This document shows positions 43,112 to 50,453 of a DNA stretch of 64,000 bases, piece by piece. The notes under the pieces were generated by a model. That model did no database searches and had not been told where the DNA came from. It was given only the letters and a program-made list of their open reading frames with translations. Source of the DNA: Kutzneria buriramensis (GTDB lineage: Bacteria > Actinomycetota > Actinomycetes > Mycobacteriales > Pseudonocardiaceae); contig NZ_CP144375.1 of the NCBI RefSeq assembly GCF_043575855.1, positions 4,030,001-4,094,000 of the forward strand, given 5' to 3'. The first letter of the stretch is position 1; each line of letters opens with the position of its first letter. The translations under genes were made by a program, and so were the position numbers.

Positions 43112-44386
43112 GTGACAAGGCGAGTAGTGATCACCGGCATGGGGGTGACCGCTCCCGGCGGCGTCGGAATTCCCGCGTTCTGGGAACTGCTGACCTCCGG
43201 GCGGCCGATGACCCGGCCGATCACCCTGTTCGACGCCACCGGGTTCCGGTCACGCATCGCGGCGGAGTGCGACCTGCACCAGGCCGCGCACGGCATGAAC
43301 ACCGGCTGGCTGGACCGCTACCTCCAGTTCGCCGCCACCGCCACCACCGAGGCGCTGCACGGTTCGGGGCTCAACGTGGTCGAGGAGGACGAGTGGCGGG
43401 TCGGCGTGGTGATGGGCACCGCGCTGGGTTCGGCGGCCTTGCTGGAGCAGAACTACGTGGTGATGAGCGACGGTGGCTCGAAATGGGAACTGGACCACCA
43501 GTACGGCTCGCCGCATCTGCGTCTGGCGTGGACGCCCAGCATGCTCGGCGCGGAGATCGCCCGGCTCTGCGGCGCCCGCGGCCCGGTGCACACCGTGTCG
43601 AGCGGCTGCACGGCCGGGATCGACGCGATCGGCTACGCCGCCCAGCTCATCCTGGACGGCGATGCCGACGTCGTGGTGACCGGCGGCGCCGAGGCGCCGA
43701 TATCCCCCGCGACCGTGGGGCGCTTCGACGCGATCGGGGTGACGTCGTCACGCAACGACGATCCCGAGCACTCCTGCCGGCCGTTCGACCGGGAACGCGA
43801 CGGCTTCGTGCTCGGTGAGGGAGCCGCCGTCCTGGTACTCGAGGAGCTCCGGCACGCGATCCGGCGAGGCGCGACCGTGCTGTGCGAGGTCGCCGGCTAC
43901 GCCACGCTGAGCAGCGCGCACCACATGACCGGGTTGACCACCGACGGCCGGGTGCTCGCGGTGGCCATCACCCAGGTGCTCAACCAGGCGCGCCTGGGCC
44001 CCACGGAGATCGACTACATCAGCGCGAACGGCACCGGAACCCGCCAGAACGACCGGCACGAGACCAACGCGGTCAAGCTGGCTCTCGGGCAGTGGGCGTA
44101 CTCGGCGCCCATGAGCTCGATCAAGTCGATGGTCGGGCACGCGCTCGGCGCCAGCGGGGCGATCGAGCTGGTCGCGGCCGCACTGGCCGTCGACCGTGGC
44201 GTGGTGCCGCCGACGGCCAACCTCACCGTGGCCGATCCCGAGTGCGATCTGGACTACGTTCCCGACATCGCCCGCGAGCACCGCGTCGGCGTCGCGCTGT
44301 CGCTGGCCAGCGGGTTCGGCGGGTTCCAGTCCGTGATGGCCTTGCGCCGCCCCGATTCGGGCCGCGGGGAAACGAGTCGGCCGTGA
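43112..44386 (+). CDS. Type II PKS ketosynthase alpha subunit (KS-alpha)
   Basis: 424 residues, GTG at 43112 after GAGGTG. It has the thiolase fold with active-site Cys166 (VSSGCTAGID) and the QNDRHET and SIKSMVGHALGASGAIE motifs of aromatic type II KS-alpha, with the C-terminal ECDLDYVPDIAREHRV. At the usual AHGSGT motif, which supplies a catalytic His, the sequence reads ANGTGT, so that His is Asn. The second His (VGHALG) is retained. It would condense malonyl extender units with KS-beta and the ACP. Its TGA overlaps the GTG of the first 83-bp repeat cassette (GTGA), so translation passes from KS-alpha into the repeats. Confidence 0.92.
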   Translation: MTRRVVITGMGVTAPGGVGIPAFWELLTSGRPMTRPITLFDATGFRSRIAAECDLHQAAHGMNTGWLDRYLQFAATATTEALHGSGLNVVEEDEWRVGVVMGTALGSAALLEQNYVVMSDGGSKWELDHQYGSPHLRLAWTPSMLGAEIARLCGARGPVHTVSSGCTAGIDAIGYAAQLILDGDADVVVTGGAEAPISPATVGRFDAIGVTSSRNDDPEHSCRPFDRERDGFVLGEGAAVLVLEELRHAIRRGATVLCEVAGYATLSSAHHMTGLTTDGRVLAVAITQVLNQARLGPTEIDYISANGTGTRQNDRHETNAVKLALGQWAYSAPMSSIKSMVGHALGASGAIELVAAALAVDRGVVPPTANLTVADPECDLDYVPDIAREHRVGVALSLASGFGGFQSVMALRRPDSGRGETSRP

Positions 44387-44631
44387 CCGAGCCTGCGAGG
44401 GAACCATCCAGCACTGCGACCTCGGTCGCGGACCTTCGTGCTCCGAGCGTCAGTGAGGAAGGTCCGTGACCGAGCTTGCGAGGGAACCATCCAGCACTGC
44501 GACCTCGGTCGCGGACCTTCGTGCTCCGAGCGTCAGTGAGGAAGGTCCGTGACCGAGCTTGCGAGGGAACCATCCAGCACTGCGACCTTGGTCGCGGACC
44601 TTCGTGCTCCGAGCGTCAGCGAGGAAGGTCC
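44383..44631 (+). repeat. Three tandem 83-bp repeats forming coupled 28-codon mini-ORFs
   Basis: Units begin at 44383, 44466 and 44549 and differ at only a few bases. Each starts GTGACCGAG, encodes a 28-residue Ser/Ala/Glu-rich peptide (VTELAREPSSTATSVADLRA, then a PSVSEEGP-type end), contains GAGGAAGG near its end and stops with a TGA overlapping the next GTG. The first unit starts on the KS-alpha stop and the last ends on the KS-beta start (GTG 44632). The usual KS-alpha/KS-beta translational coupling is thus extended through three frameshifted steps. Similar elements are recalled from actinomycete genomes, but this placement looks special. Confidence 0.93.
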
Positions 44632-45843
44632 GTGACCGTCACGGCCGTGATCACCGGGGTCGGCCCGATAGCGCCGGGCGGCATCGGCGCGACGGAGTTC
44701 TGGCAGGCCACCTCGGCGGGCCGGAACCTGTTGGCGCCGATCACCCGGTTCGATCCCGAGGGCACCCCGGTCACCGTCGCCGGCGAGGTCGGCTTCGACG
44801 CCGACGAGCTGATCGAGCGCCATTACGTGGTGCAGGCCGACCGGGCCACCCAGTTCGGTCTCGCCGCCGCCGACCTCGCCATGGCCGACGCGTTGTTCTC
44901 GCCGCCCGCGCTCAATCCCTTCGCCGCCGGCGTGATCACCAGCAGCTGTGTCGGCGGCGCCGAGTCCGGGCAGCGTGGGCTCGGCAGGCTGTGGCGCGAC
45001 GGCCCGCACCACCTCAGCCCGTACCAGTCGATCGCGCCGTTGCACGCGGCGACGACCGGGCAGGTGTCGGTCCGCGACACCATGAAGGGGCCGTGCGGGG
45101 TCATCGTCACCGACGAGGCCGGCGGTATCGACGCGCTGGCGCACGCCCGACGCGCCCTCCGACGCGGCGCCCGGATCATGATCGCGGGCGCGGCCGAGGC
45201 GCCACTGTGCCCCTACGCGCTGGCGCCGCAGTACTTCGCGCGAATGCTCACCGAGTCGGCCGATCCCGACGCCGCCTATCTCCCGTTCTCTCACGGCGCA
45301 TGCGGATACGCGCCGGCCGAGGGAGCCGCGATGTTCGTGGTGGAGTCGGCGGCCGACGCCGCCGAGCGGGGCAGTCGGCCCAGGGCCGTGATCGCCGGGC
45401 ACGGCGCGACCTTCAGCGCGGTCGCCGCCTTCGACCCGTCGGGCGAGGGGCTGGAGATGGCGTGCCGCAAGGCCCTCACGGCGGCCCGCTGCCAGCCGGA
45501 GGACATCGACGTCGTCTTCGCCGACGCGACCGCCATCCCCACGGCCGACCGCGCCGAGGCCACCGTGATCAAGTCGCTGTTCGGCACGAAGGTCCCGGTG
45601 ACCGCGCCCAAGGCCGGGTTCGGCCGGGCGTACGCCAGCGCCTCCGCGCTCGACGTCGCGGCCGCCGTCCTCAGCCTCGATCACGGGATCATCCCGCCGA
45701 TCCCGGCGCTCGCCGAGCCGATCGACGACCTCGACTTCGTCGTCGGCGCCCCGCGCCGAGCCGAGCTGCGCACCGCGCTCGTGCTCGCCCGGGGGTACGG
45801 CGGCATGAACTCCGCACTCGTCTTGCACCGCCCGGATCACTGA
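44632..45843 (+). CDS. Type II PKS ketosynthase beta subunit / chain length factor
   Basis: 403 residues, GTG at 44632 with AGGAAGG upstream, overlapping the last repeat stop (GTGA). Aligned with KS-alpha, the active-site region reads VIVTDEAGGIDAL, so the Cys is absent, as in chain length factors. The residue at that place is Glu162, whereas most chain length factors have Gln (TEQAGG). The rest of the fold (HGACGYAPAEGAAMFVVE, FGRAYASASALDVAAA, ARGYGGMNSALVL) is intact. KS-beta pairs with KS-alpha to set chain length and may decarboxylate malonyl-ACP. ACP and aromatase genes follow. Confidence 0.92.
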   Translation: MTVTAVITGVGPIAPGGIGATEFWQATSAGRNLLAPITRFDPEGTPVTVAGEVGFDADELIERHYVVQADRATQFGLAAADLAMADALFSPPALNPFAAGVITSSCVGGAESGQRGLGRLWRDGPHHLSPYQSIAPLHAATTGQVSVRDTMKGPCGVIVTDEAGGIDALAHARRALRRGARIMIAGAAEAPLCPYALAPQYFARMLTESADPDAAYLPFSHGACGYAPAEGAAMFVVESAADAAERGSRPRAVIAGHGATFSAVAAFDPSGEGLEMACRKALTAARCQPEDIDVVFADATAIPTADRAEATVIKSLFGTKVPVTAPKAGFGRAYASASALDVAAAVLSLDHGIIPPIPALAEPIDDLDFVVGAPRRAELRTALVLARGYGGMNSALVLHRPDH

Positions 45844-45912
45844 CGACGCCCGGCGACCACCGATTCGCGTCCGCCCGCGGCGCCCGCAACCACCTGCTAA
45901 GGCATTCGAACC

Positions 45913-46176
45913 ATGTCCTCGATCCCCGAGCTGACCTACCAGGAACTCGCGTCGATCATCCTCAAACACGTCGGCGTCACGGTGAACGTCCACCGGTTGA
46001 GCCACCGGCTGACGACGTTCGCGGACATCGGGGTGGACTCCGTCGGCATGCTCGCGGTCGTCCGCGAGCTCGAGCACCGCCGGCGGGTCGACCTGGGCGG
46101 GACGGCGGCGCAGGACTGCCCGACCCCGCGCCAGCTCCTGACCCGTCTGCGCGAAGCCCAGAACGGCGCGGTGTGA
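45913..46176 (+). CDS. Acyl carrier protein
   Basis: 87 residues, ATG at 45913. Three-helix carrier fold with the phosphopantetheine Ser43 in IGVDSVGMLAVVREL. Length and position after KS-beta are standard for a type II PKS ACP. It would carry the growing polyketide chain. It is followed four bases later by the aromatase gene, so the two are co-transcribed. Confidence 0.92.
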   Translation: MSSIPELTYQELASIILKHVGVTVNVHRLSHRLTTFADIGVDSVGMLAVVRELEHRRRVDLGGTAAQDCPTPRQLLTRLREAQNGAV

Positions 46177-46179
46177 CCG

Positions 46180-46656
46180 GTGGCGGCGCACATCGAGAAC
46201 GAGGTCCTCATCGGCGCGCCGGTGGACCTCACCTGGCGGCTCGCCAACGACATCGAGCACTGGCCGGACCTGTTCGGCGAGTACGCGTCGGTGCGGCTGC
46301 TGCGCCGCGACGGCGCCGCGTCCCGGTTCCGGCTCACCGCACCGCCCGACGCCCGCGGCAGGGTGCTCAGCTGGATTCTCGAGCAGCTGAGCCGCCCCGC
46401 GCGCCGGACGGTGCACGCCCGGCGAATCGGGCCGGGTCCGGTCGAGCAGCTGTCGGTCCGGTGGTGCTGCATCGGCATCGGCGGGGTGGCGACGCGCCTG
46501 CGGTGGATTCAGGACTTCACGACGCGGCCGGACACCCCGATCGACGACGCGGCGATGATGTCGCACCTCGAGTTCGGTTCGAGCACGCGGCTGGATCTGC
46601 TGCGCCGCAGGATCGAGTCGGTGGCCCGCGCGCAACGGCTGACCGGCGACGGGTGA
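46180..46656 (+). CDS. Aromatase/cyclase (SRPBCC fold, monodomain)
   Basis: 158 residues, GTG at 46180, four bases past the ACP stop; no distinct ribosome site, so reinitiation is likely. The N-terminus HIENEVLIGAPVDLTWRLAN and DIEHWPDLFGEY are diagnostic of the polyketide cyclase / START-like family. Monodomain members act on the first ring of the poly-beta-ketone. A ketoreductase or second cyclase is not seen nearby, so the aromatic product would be small or use enzymes from elsewhere. The C-terminus ends convergent with the epimerase gene. Confidence 0.9.
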   Translation: MAAHIENEVLIGAPVDLTWRLANDIEHWPDLFGEYASVRLLRRDGAASRFRLTAPPDARGRVLSWILEQLSRPARRTVHARRIGPGPVEQLSVRWCCIGIGGVATRLRWIQDFTTRPDTPIDDAAMMSHLEFGSSTRLDLLRRRIESVARAQRLTGDG

Positions 46657-46699
46657 GGACCCCGTCGCCGGTGGGGCGGCAGTGGTCACCCGTGGCGGA

Positions 46700-47608
46700 T
46701 CACATGGTGGAGCACCATAAATCGGCCAGCGAGGTCGCCAGCCCGATACGGGGGCGCCAGCCCAACGACCGCGCCGCGATGGTGACATCCGCCTGTTGCC
46801 AGGGAATCTCCGGCGCCGGCCCGGGTGTGTCCTCGCTTTCCCTTATCTCGCCTCGGAGTCCGACTATGCGCGTCATGGTGTCGGCGAGCGTGCGCAGCGG
46901 GACGCCGCACCCGCTGCCGACGTTCACCACCGGCCAGTCCAGCGAGGCCGCCGTGACCGCCGCCTCGACCGCGCCCGCGACATCGCGGGCGTCGACGAAG
47001 TCCCGAACGACGTCCAGCGGTCCGAGCACGACATCGCCGTCCGTCCCGGCCGCCCGTCCGATCTCCGTCACGACCGGTCCCACGACGCTGTCCACCGACA
47101 TCCCCGGCCCGATGGCGCTGAACACCCTGAGCACGGTCGCCTCGAGACCCGCGGTCCGCGCCGTCATGACCAGTCGGGTGGCGGCGAGCTTGGTGACGCC
47201 GTAGGCCCCTTCCGGGCGGACCGGCGCGTCCTCGTTGATCGGCCTTCCCACGTCGGCGATGCCGTACTCGGCCGAGCAGCCCAGGTGCACCAGGCGAATC
47301 GGCATGTCGCTGTCCAGCAACGCCTCCACGAGCGAGGACGTGGCCGTGACATTGCCGGCGACCATCGCCGCCGGATCGCCGTTGGTGACACCGGCGCAGT
47401 TGACCACGACGTCCGGCATCACCGCCTGGAGCATCGAGCCGATCGCGTCCGGACCGCACACGCCGAGGTCGAGCGAGATGTGCCAGGGCGACGCGGCCAG
47501 CGGCGACCGGCCCAAGGTGATCACGGTGAGGTCCCGGTCGTGGGCGAGCCTCCGAGAGACATGGCGGCCGAGGAATCCGGCGGCGCCAAGGACCAGAACA
47601 CGTCGCAT
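46700..47608 (-). CDS. NAD-dependent epimerase/dehydratase (extended SDR)
   Basis: 302 residues from ATG at 47608 (GAGGTG upstream). Rossmann motif GAAGFLGRH near residue 8, substrate-site LGCSAEYG and catalytic Tyr/Lys in YGVTKLAATRL near 140. The FSAIGPGM and RDFVDARDVAGAV segments are typical of nucleotide-sugar epimerases or reductases. It is convergent with the PKS genes and downstream of the lasso-cyclase genes after 430 bp. It may make a sugar for glycosylation, but no glycosyltransferase is in the window, so its pathway is open. Confidence 0.88.
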   Translation of the reverse strand: MRRVLVLGAAGFLGRHVSRRLAHDRDLTVITLGRSPLAASPWHISLDLGVCGPDAIGSMLQAVMPDVVVNCAGVTNGDPAAMVAGNVTATSSLVEALLDSDMPIRLVHLGCSAEYGIADVGRPINEDAPVRPEGAYGVTKLAATRLVMTARTAGLEATVLRVFSAIGPGMSVDSVVGPVVTEIGRAAGTDGDVVLGPLDVVRDFVDARDVAGAVEAAVTAASLDWPVVNVGSGCGVPLRTLADTMTRIVGLRGEIRESEDTPGPAPEIPWQQADVTIAARSLGWRPRIGLATSLADLWCSTM

Positions 47609-48035
47609 GCCGTTCTGCACCTCTTTCACTAATCGGATCGGCACCACCGGACAAGCCGGCAAAGCAGCGATCCACAACCATCACCACGCGCACGAGCACG
47701 GCCTCGATGTCATACGCGCCTGGCGTTCGACATCGAGCCGGAACCGTTGACGATGGCCAGATCGGGCAACCAAAGACGATCAAGCTCACTACCGCTGGTC
47801 GATTATGGCCGCAACTCGTTATCCGTCCTACAAAGAACGGTATTCTTCACCCGTCCGATAACAATGGCCGGCCGGTCGCGCCGAGCGGCCCGGCGCCGTT
47901 CAACCGGTCGCGCGGACCCCGTCACCCGAGTGCCGCAAGTTGCACATCCCAAGGTGACGGCAGGTAGTCACGCGCCAAATCTCGCGGAACGGCGAGCGGC
48001 GAGGCCGGCCCGACGGACAGCGGCGGCCACTTTTA
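47609..48035. other. Gap between small ORF and epimerase, no gene recognised
   Basis: Frames are short and unbiased; composition is locally AT-richer. Probably promoter region for the epimerase. Confidence 0.4.
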
Positions 48036-48347
48036 CTACTCTCTGTAGCCAAGTGAGCAGAGCTCGTCATTTCTCATGCGATCCGAGTTGCGTTTCTCGC
48101 AGCTCAGCCCGGGAATGGAGCCGATCCGTCGTGAGCCCCGCGGCGGGCGAATTCGTGGGCAGGCCACCTTGCCCATGCCGTTTGCCGACAGCAATACGTC
48201 GAATTCGTCCAGGTCGGCGGTTCGCGCCGAGGGCGTCGGGGCGCCCACGCCGTCCGGCTCGCGCTCCGGCTGCGGTTCCCGCTCGTCGTCGTCGCCGCGG
48301 TCAGCACGGTGCCGGTCCGTTGGGGCGAGCAGGTTCAGGTGCAACAC
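48036..48347 (-). CDS. Small protein after the lasso-type cyclases, possible RiPP precursor
   Basis: 103 codons from GTG at 48347, starting 7 bp past the cyclase stop with AAGGA 12 bases upstream. About 80 percent of codons end in G/C, near 90 percent in the first half. The N-terminal half is acidic and Pro-rich (DDDEREPQPEREPDG), followed by DLDEFDVLLSANGMG, which resembles RiPP leader elements, then a basic, Cys-containing C-terminus (ACPRIRPPRGSRRIGS). No family recognised. If translated it would be coupled to the cyclase gene and is the only precursor-like frame beside it. It does not have a clear lasso core. Confidence 0.45.
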   Translation of the reverse strand: MLHLNLLAPTDRHRADRGDDDEREPQPEREPDGVGAPTPSARTADLDEFDVLLSANGMGKVACPRIRPPRGSRRIGSIPGLSCEKRNSDRMRNDELCSLGYRE

Positions 48348-48354
48348 GATGTGG

Positions 48355-50235
48355 TCATTCCTTCGCTTCCGATGGTTCGATGGCATTCGCCGCGCTGTCC
48401 GGATCCGCCTCGGCCAGATCGCGCAGCCACCGTTCACAGCCCAACGTTCGGGACAGCGCGACGCGCTCCAGGTCCGACTCCGGCATCCCGTCGCACGCCG
48501 ACCGCAGCCGATCGGCGTCGACGAGCCCCAACCGCGCCAGCGCGGAGTCCTCGCACAGCGCGAGTAGGTCGGCGCGGCGCCGGTCGGGTTCGACGGGCTC
48601 CGGGGCCGACAGCGCCGGCTCGAGCGGGCGGCGCAGCGTCGCCTGCGGGACGACGCCTCGCATCGCCTCGACCAGCAGCGCCCGGTCGCGCCCTGGGCCC
48701 GTCCGCTCGTGCGGACGGACGGCCAGGCACGCCTCCACCACTCGATCGTCGAGGAACGGAGCCGCGATCGCGACGCCGGCCGACGCGACCAGGCCGGCGA
48801 TGCCGCGCACGCGGTAGGCCACCTGCCGGACCGCCCACAGCGCGTCGTGCTGGCCGCGGGTCCGGGCCAGTGGACGCACGTCCGCCGCCACTTCCCCGAT
48901 CAGCTCACGCACCGCGTCCGCGGCATCGGCGGTCGCCCACACGGGAAGCCGGAAGGGGGATCCCCAGCCCGTCGGCGCGTTGTCGCCCGCCGACAGGCCC
49001 GCCGTGAGCGCACCCGCCATGTCGACGAGCCAACTGCCGTAGTCGCGTCGGTCGGTCCAGATCTGCGCCATCGACCTCCGCGACCAGCGCTGCGCCTCCC
49101 GATAGCCGCGGGCACGGGACAACGCGAGGAGCGGTCGGGTCAGCGCGAGGTCGCAGAGGTGGGCCCAACCGTCCTGCAGCACTTCGGACGCGCCGCTGTC
49201 GGCCAGGTGCGCCCGGCAGCCCGCCTCCGCCAGTCGGCGGGCCGTGCCAAGCATGTTCGCCCGGTTCTCGATGCCGGTGAGCGGTTCGTCCCCGGCGGGT
49301 CCGGGCATGGACACATCCGCGTACGGCGGCCGCACCTCCCAGGGCGACACCGCCAACCGCCGAACGTGCGGGAGCCCCCGCGCCGCGCGCTCCACGCCGG
49401 GCGAACCCTCGTCGCCGGCGGCGATCAGAACGGTGAGCTGCCGGCCGCTGCTGGCGGCCAGATAGCAGATCGCGGCCGAGTCGATGCCGCCGGCGAGATC
49501 GCAACTCAGCGTCGGCTCCGTGTAGGCGCGGCCCCACACCGCGGTCTCCAGGGCCAGCCGCAGCGCGCTCGCCCCCGATTTCAGCCCCAGGTTCGGTTCC
49601 GGCGGCTCCCACCAGCGCACCACCTGGCCGGCGCCGGTGTCCGACACGCACAGGTAGCTGTCCCCCGGAACCGCGAGGATTCCTTGCCACAGCGGCTCAT
49701 CCGCCAACGGGTACGGCGCGGTCGGCACGAGCAACCGCGCGGCCAGACGCCTCCGGGCCACCGCGGCGCCGGTCATCCGGGCGAGCAGGTCGCCCCGGTC
49801 CGTCGCCACCGTGACACCGTCGACCAGGGCGTGGAACACCCGCCGCAGGCCGGAAACGCTGCCCTGGACACGCAATCGCCCGCCCACCGTCGCGATGAGG
49901 TGAAAACTGCCGGGGAGCGAGGCCGCGACCGCGTCGACGTCGGCGACGTCGCGGATCCGCGAGGCCAACTGCGCCAGCGCGGCGACGCCGACCGGACAGT
50001 GCCCCACGACGGCCAGCCGCGTCGGGCCGGCCTCGGCGAGCAGGAAATCGCCGTCCGGCCACCGACCCACCAGCCACGGCCGTCCCGAGCAATGGTCGAT
50101 CCGCGTGGCGGCGGTCGGAACCGCGGCCGTGGCCGCGGTGGCGCGTTCGGTGTCGGGCAGCACGACGAACCACGCCGTGCCGGGCTGCGCCGCCGGCAGG
50201 CGCCGGTCCGGTCGCACGTCCCTGGTTGCGCACAC
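48355..50235 (-). CDS. Asparagine synthetase-like lasso-type macrolactam cyclase (copy 2 in transcription order)
   Basis: 626 residues, GTG at 50235 with AGGGAA upstream. N-terminal glutaminase-like domain (WFVVLPD, RPWLVGRWPDGDF, VQGSVSGLRRVFHA) of the type in actinobacterial lasso cyclases. The C-terminal synthetase has the ATP loop DLAGGIDSAA near 245 and HLADSGASEVLQDG near 345. The protein starts Met-Cys, so a residue at the amidotransferase Cys position exists, though the context differs from true AsnB. In lasso systems the enzyme adenylates an Asp/Glu and closes the ring. In AsnB-like enzymes the second site is usually GHGGDE; here it is DSGASE, a notable divergence. It follows a paralogue but no leader peptidase or precursor. 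Confidence 0.82.
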   Translation of the reverse strand: MCATRDVRPDRRLPAAQPGTAWFVVLPDTERATAATAAVPTAATRIDHCSGRPWLVGRWPDGDFLLAEAGPTRLAVVGHCPVGVAALAQLASRIRDVADVDAVAASLPGSFHLIATVGGRLRVQGSVSGLRRVFHALVDGVTVATDRGDLLARMTGAAVARRRLAARLLVPTAPYPLADEPLWQGILAVPGDSYLCVSDTGAGQVVRWWEPPEPNLGLKSGASALRLALETAVWGRAYTEPTLSCDLAGGIDSAAICYLAASSGRQLTVLIAAGDEGSPGVERAARGLPHVRRLAVSPWEVRPPYADVSMPGPAGDEPLTGIENRANMLGTARRLAEAGCRAHLADSGASEVLQDGWAHLCDLALTRPLLALSRARGYREAQRWSRRSMAQIWTDRRDYGSWLVDMAGALTAGLSAGDNAPTGWGSPFRLPVWATADAADAVRELIGEVAADVRPLARTRGQHDALWAVRQVAYRVRGIAGLVASAGVAIAAPFLDDRVVEACLAVRPHERTGPGRDRALLVEAMRGVVPQATLRRPLEPALSAPEPVEPDRRRADLLALCEDSALARLGLVDADRLRSACDGMPESDLERVALSRTLGCERWLRDLAEADPDSAANAIEPSEAKE

Positions 50236-50298
50236 CGCTTTCCCTACTTCGATCGAAAGGCGTCAACGACTTCGGGGTCCATCCGCGCACCGCCCTCG

Positions 50299-50343
50299 CC
50301 GGCGGGTGCCGGGCATCCCCGACCGATGCCCGGCACCCGCCGG
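50299..50343 (-). terminator. Perfect 19-bp stem-loop between the two cyclase genes
   Basis: Arms 50299-50317 and 50325-50343 are exact inverted complements with a 7-nt loop, the strongest hairpin in the window. It lies 110 bp past the first cyclase stop and 64 bp before the second cyclase start. It should stop or strongly slow transcription between them. Confidence 0.75.
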
Positions 50344-50453
50344 CTCAGACCATCTGTAGGGCCTGAGCGCCCCGATCGCCCAGGCGTCCTCCGGTCGGCG
50401 ACGCGAATCGGCCACGCCGCGCGAACGGGCCGATCCCGGGCCGCGCACGTCGA

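Noticed and set aside
50345..50410. A TGGRLGDRG-like string that could resemble a lasso core between the cyclase genes
   Set aside because: The frame has no independent start, is the tail of an out-of-frame reading of the cyclase, and has Asp at position 5 or 6, not 7-9.
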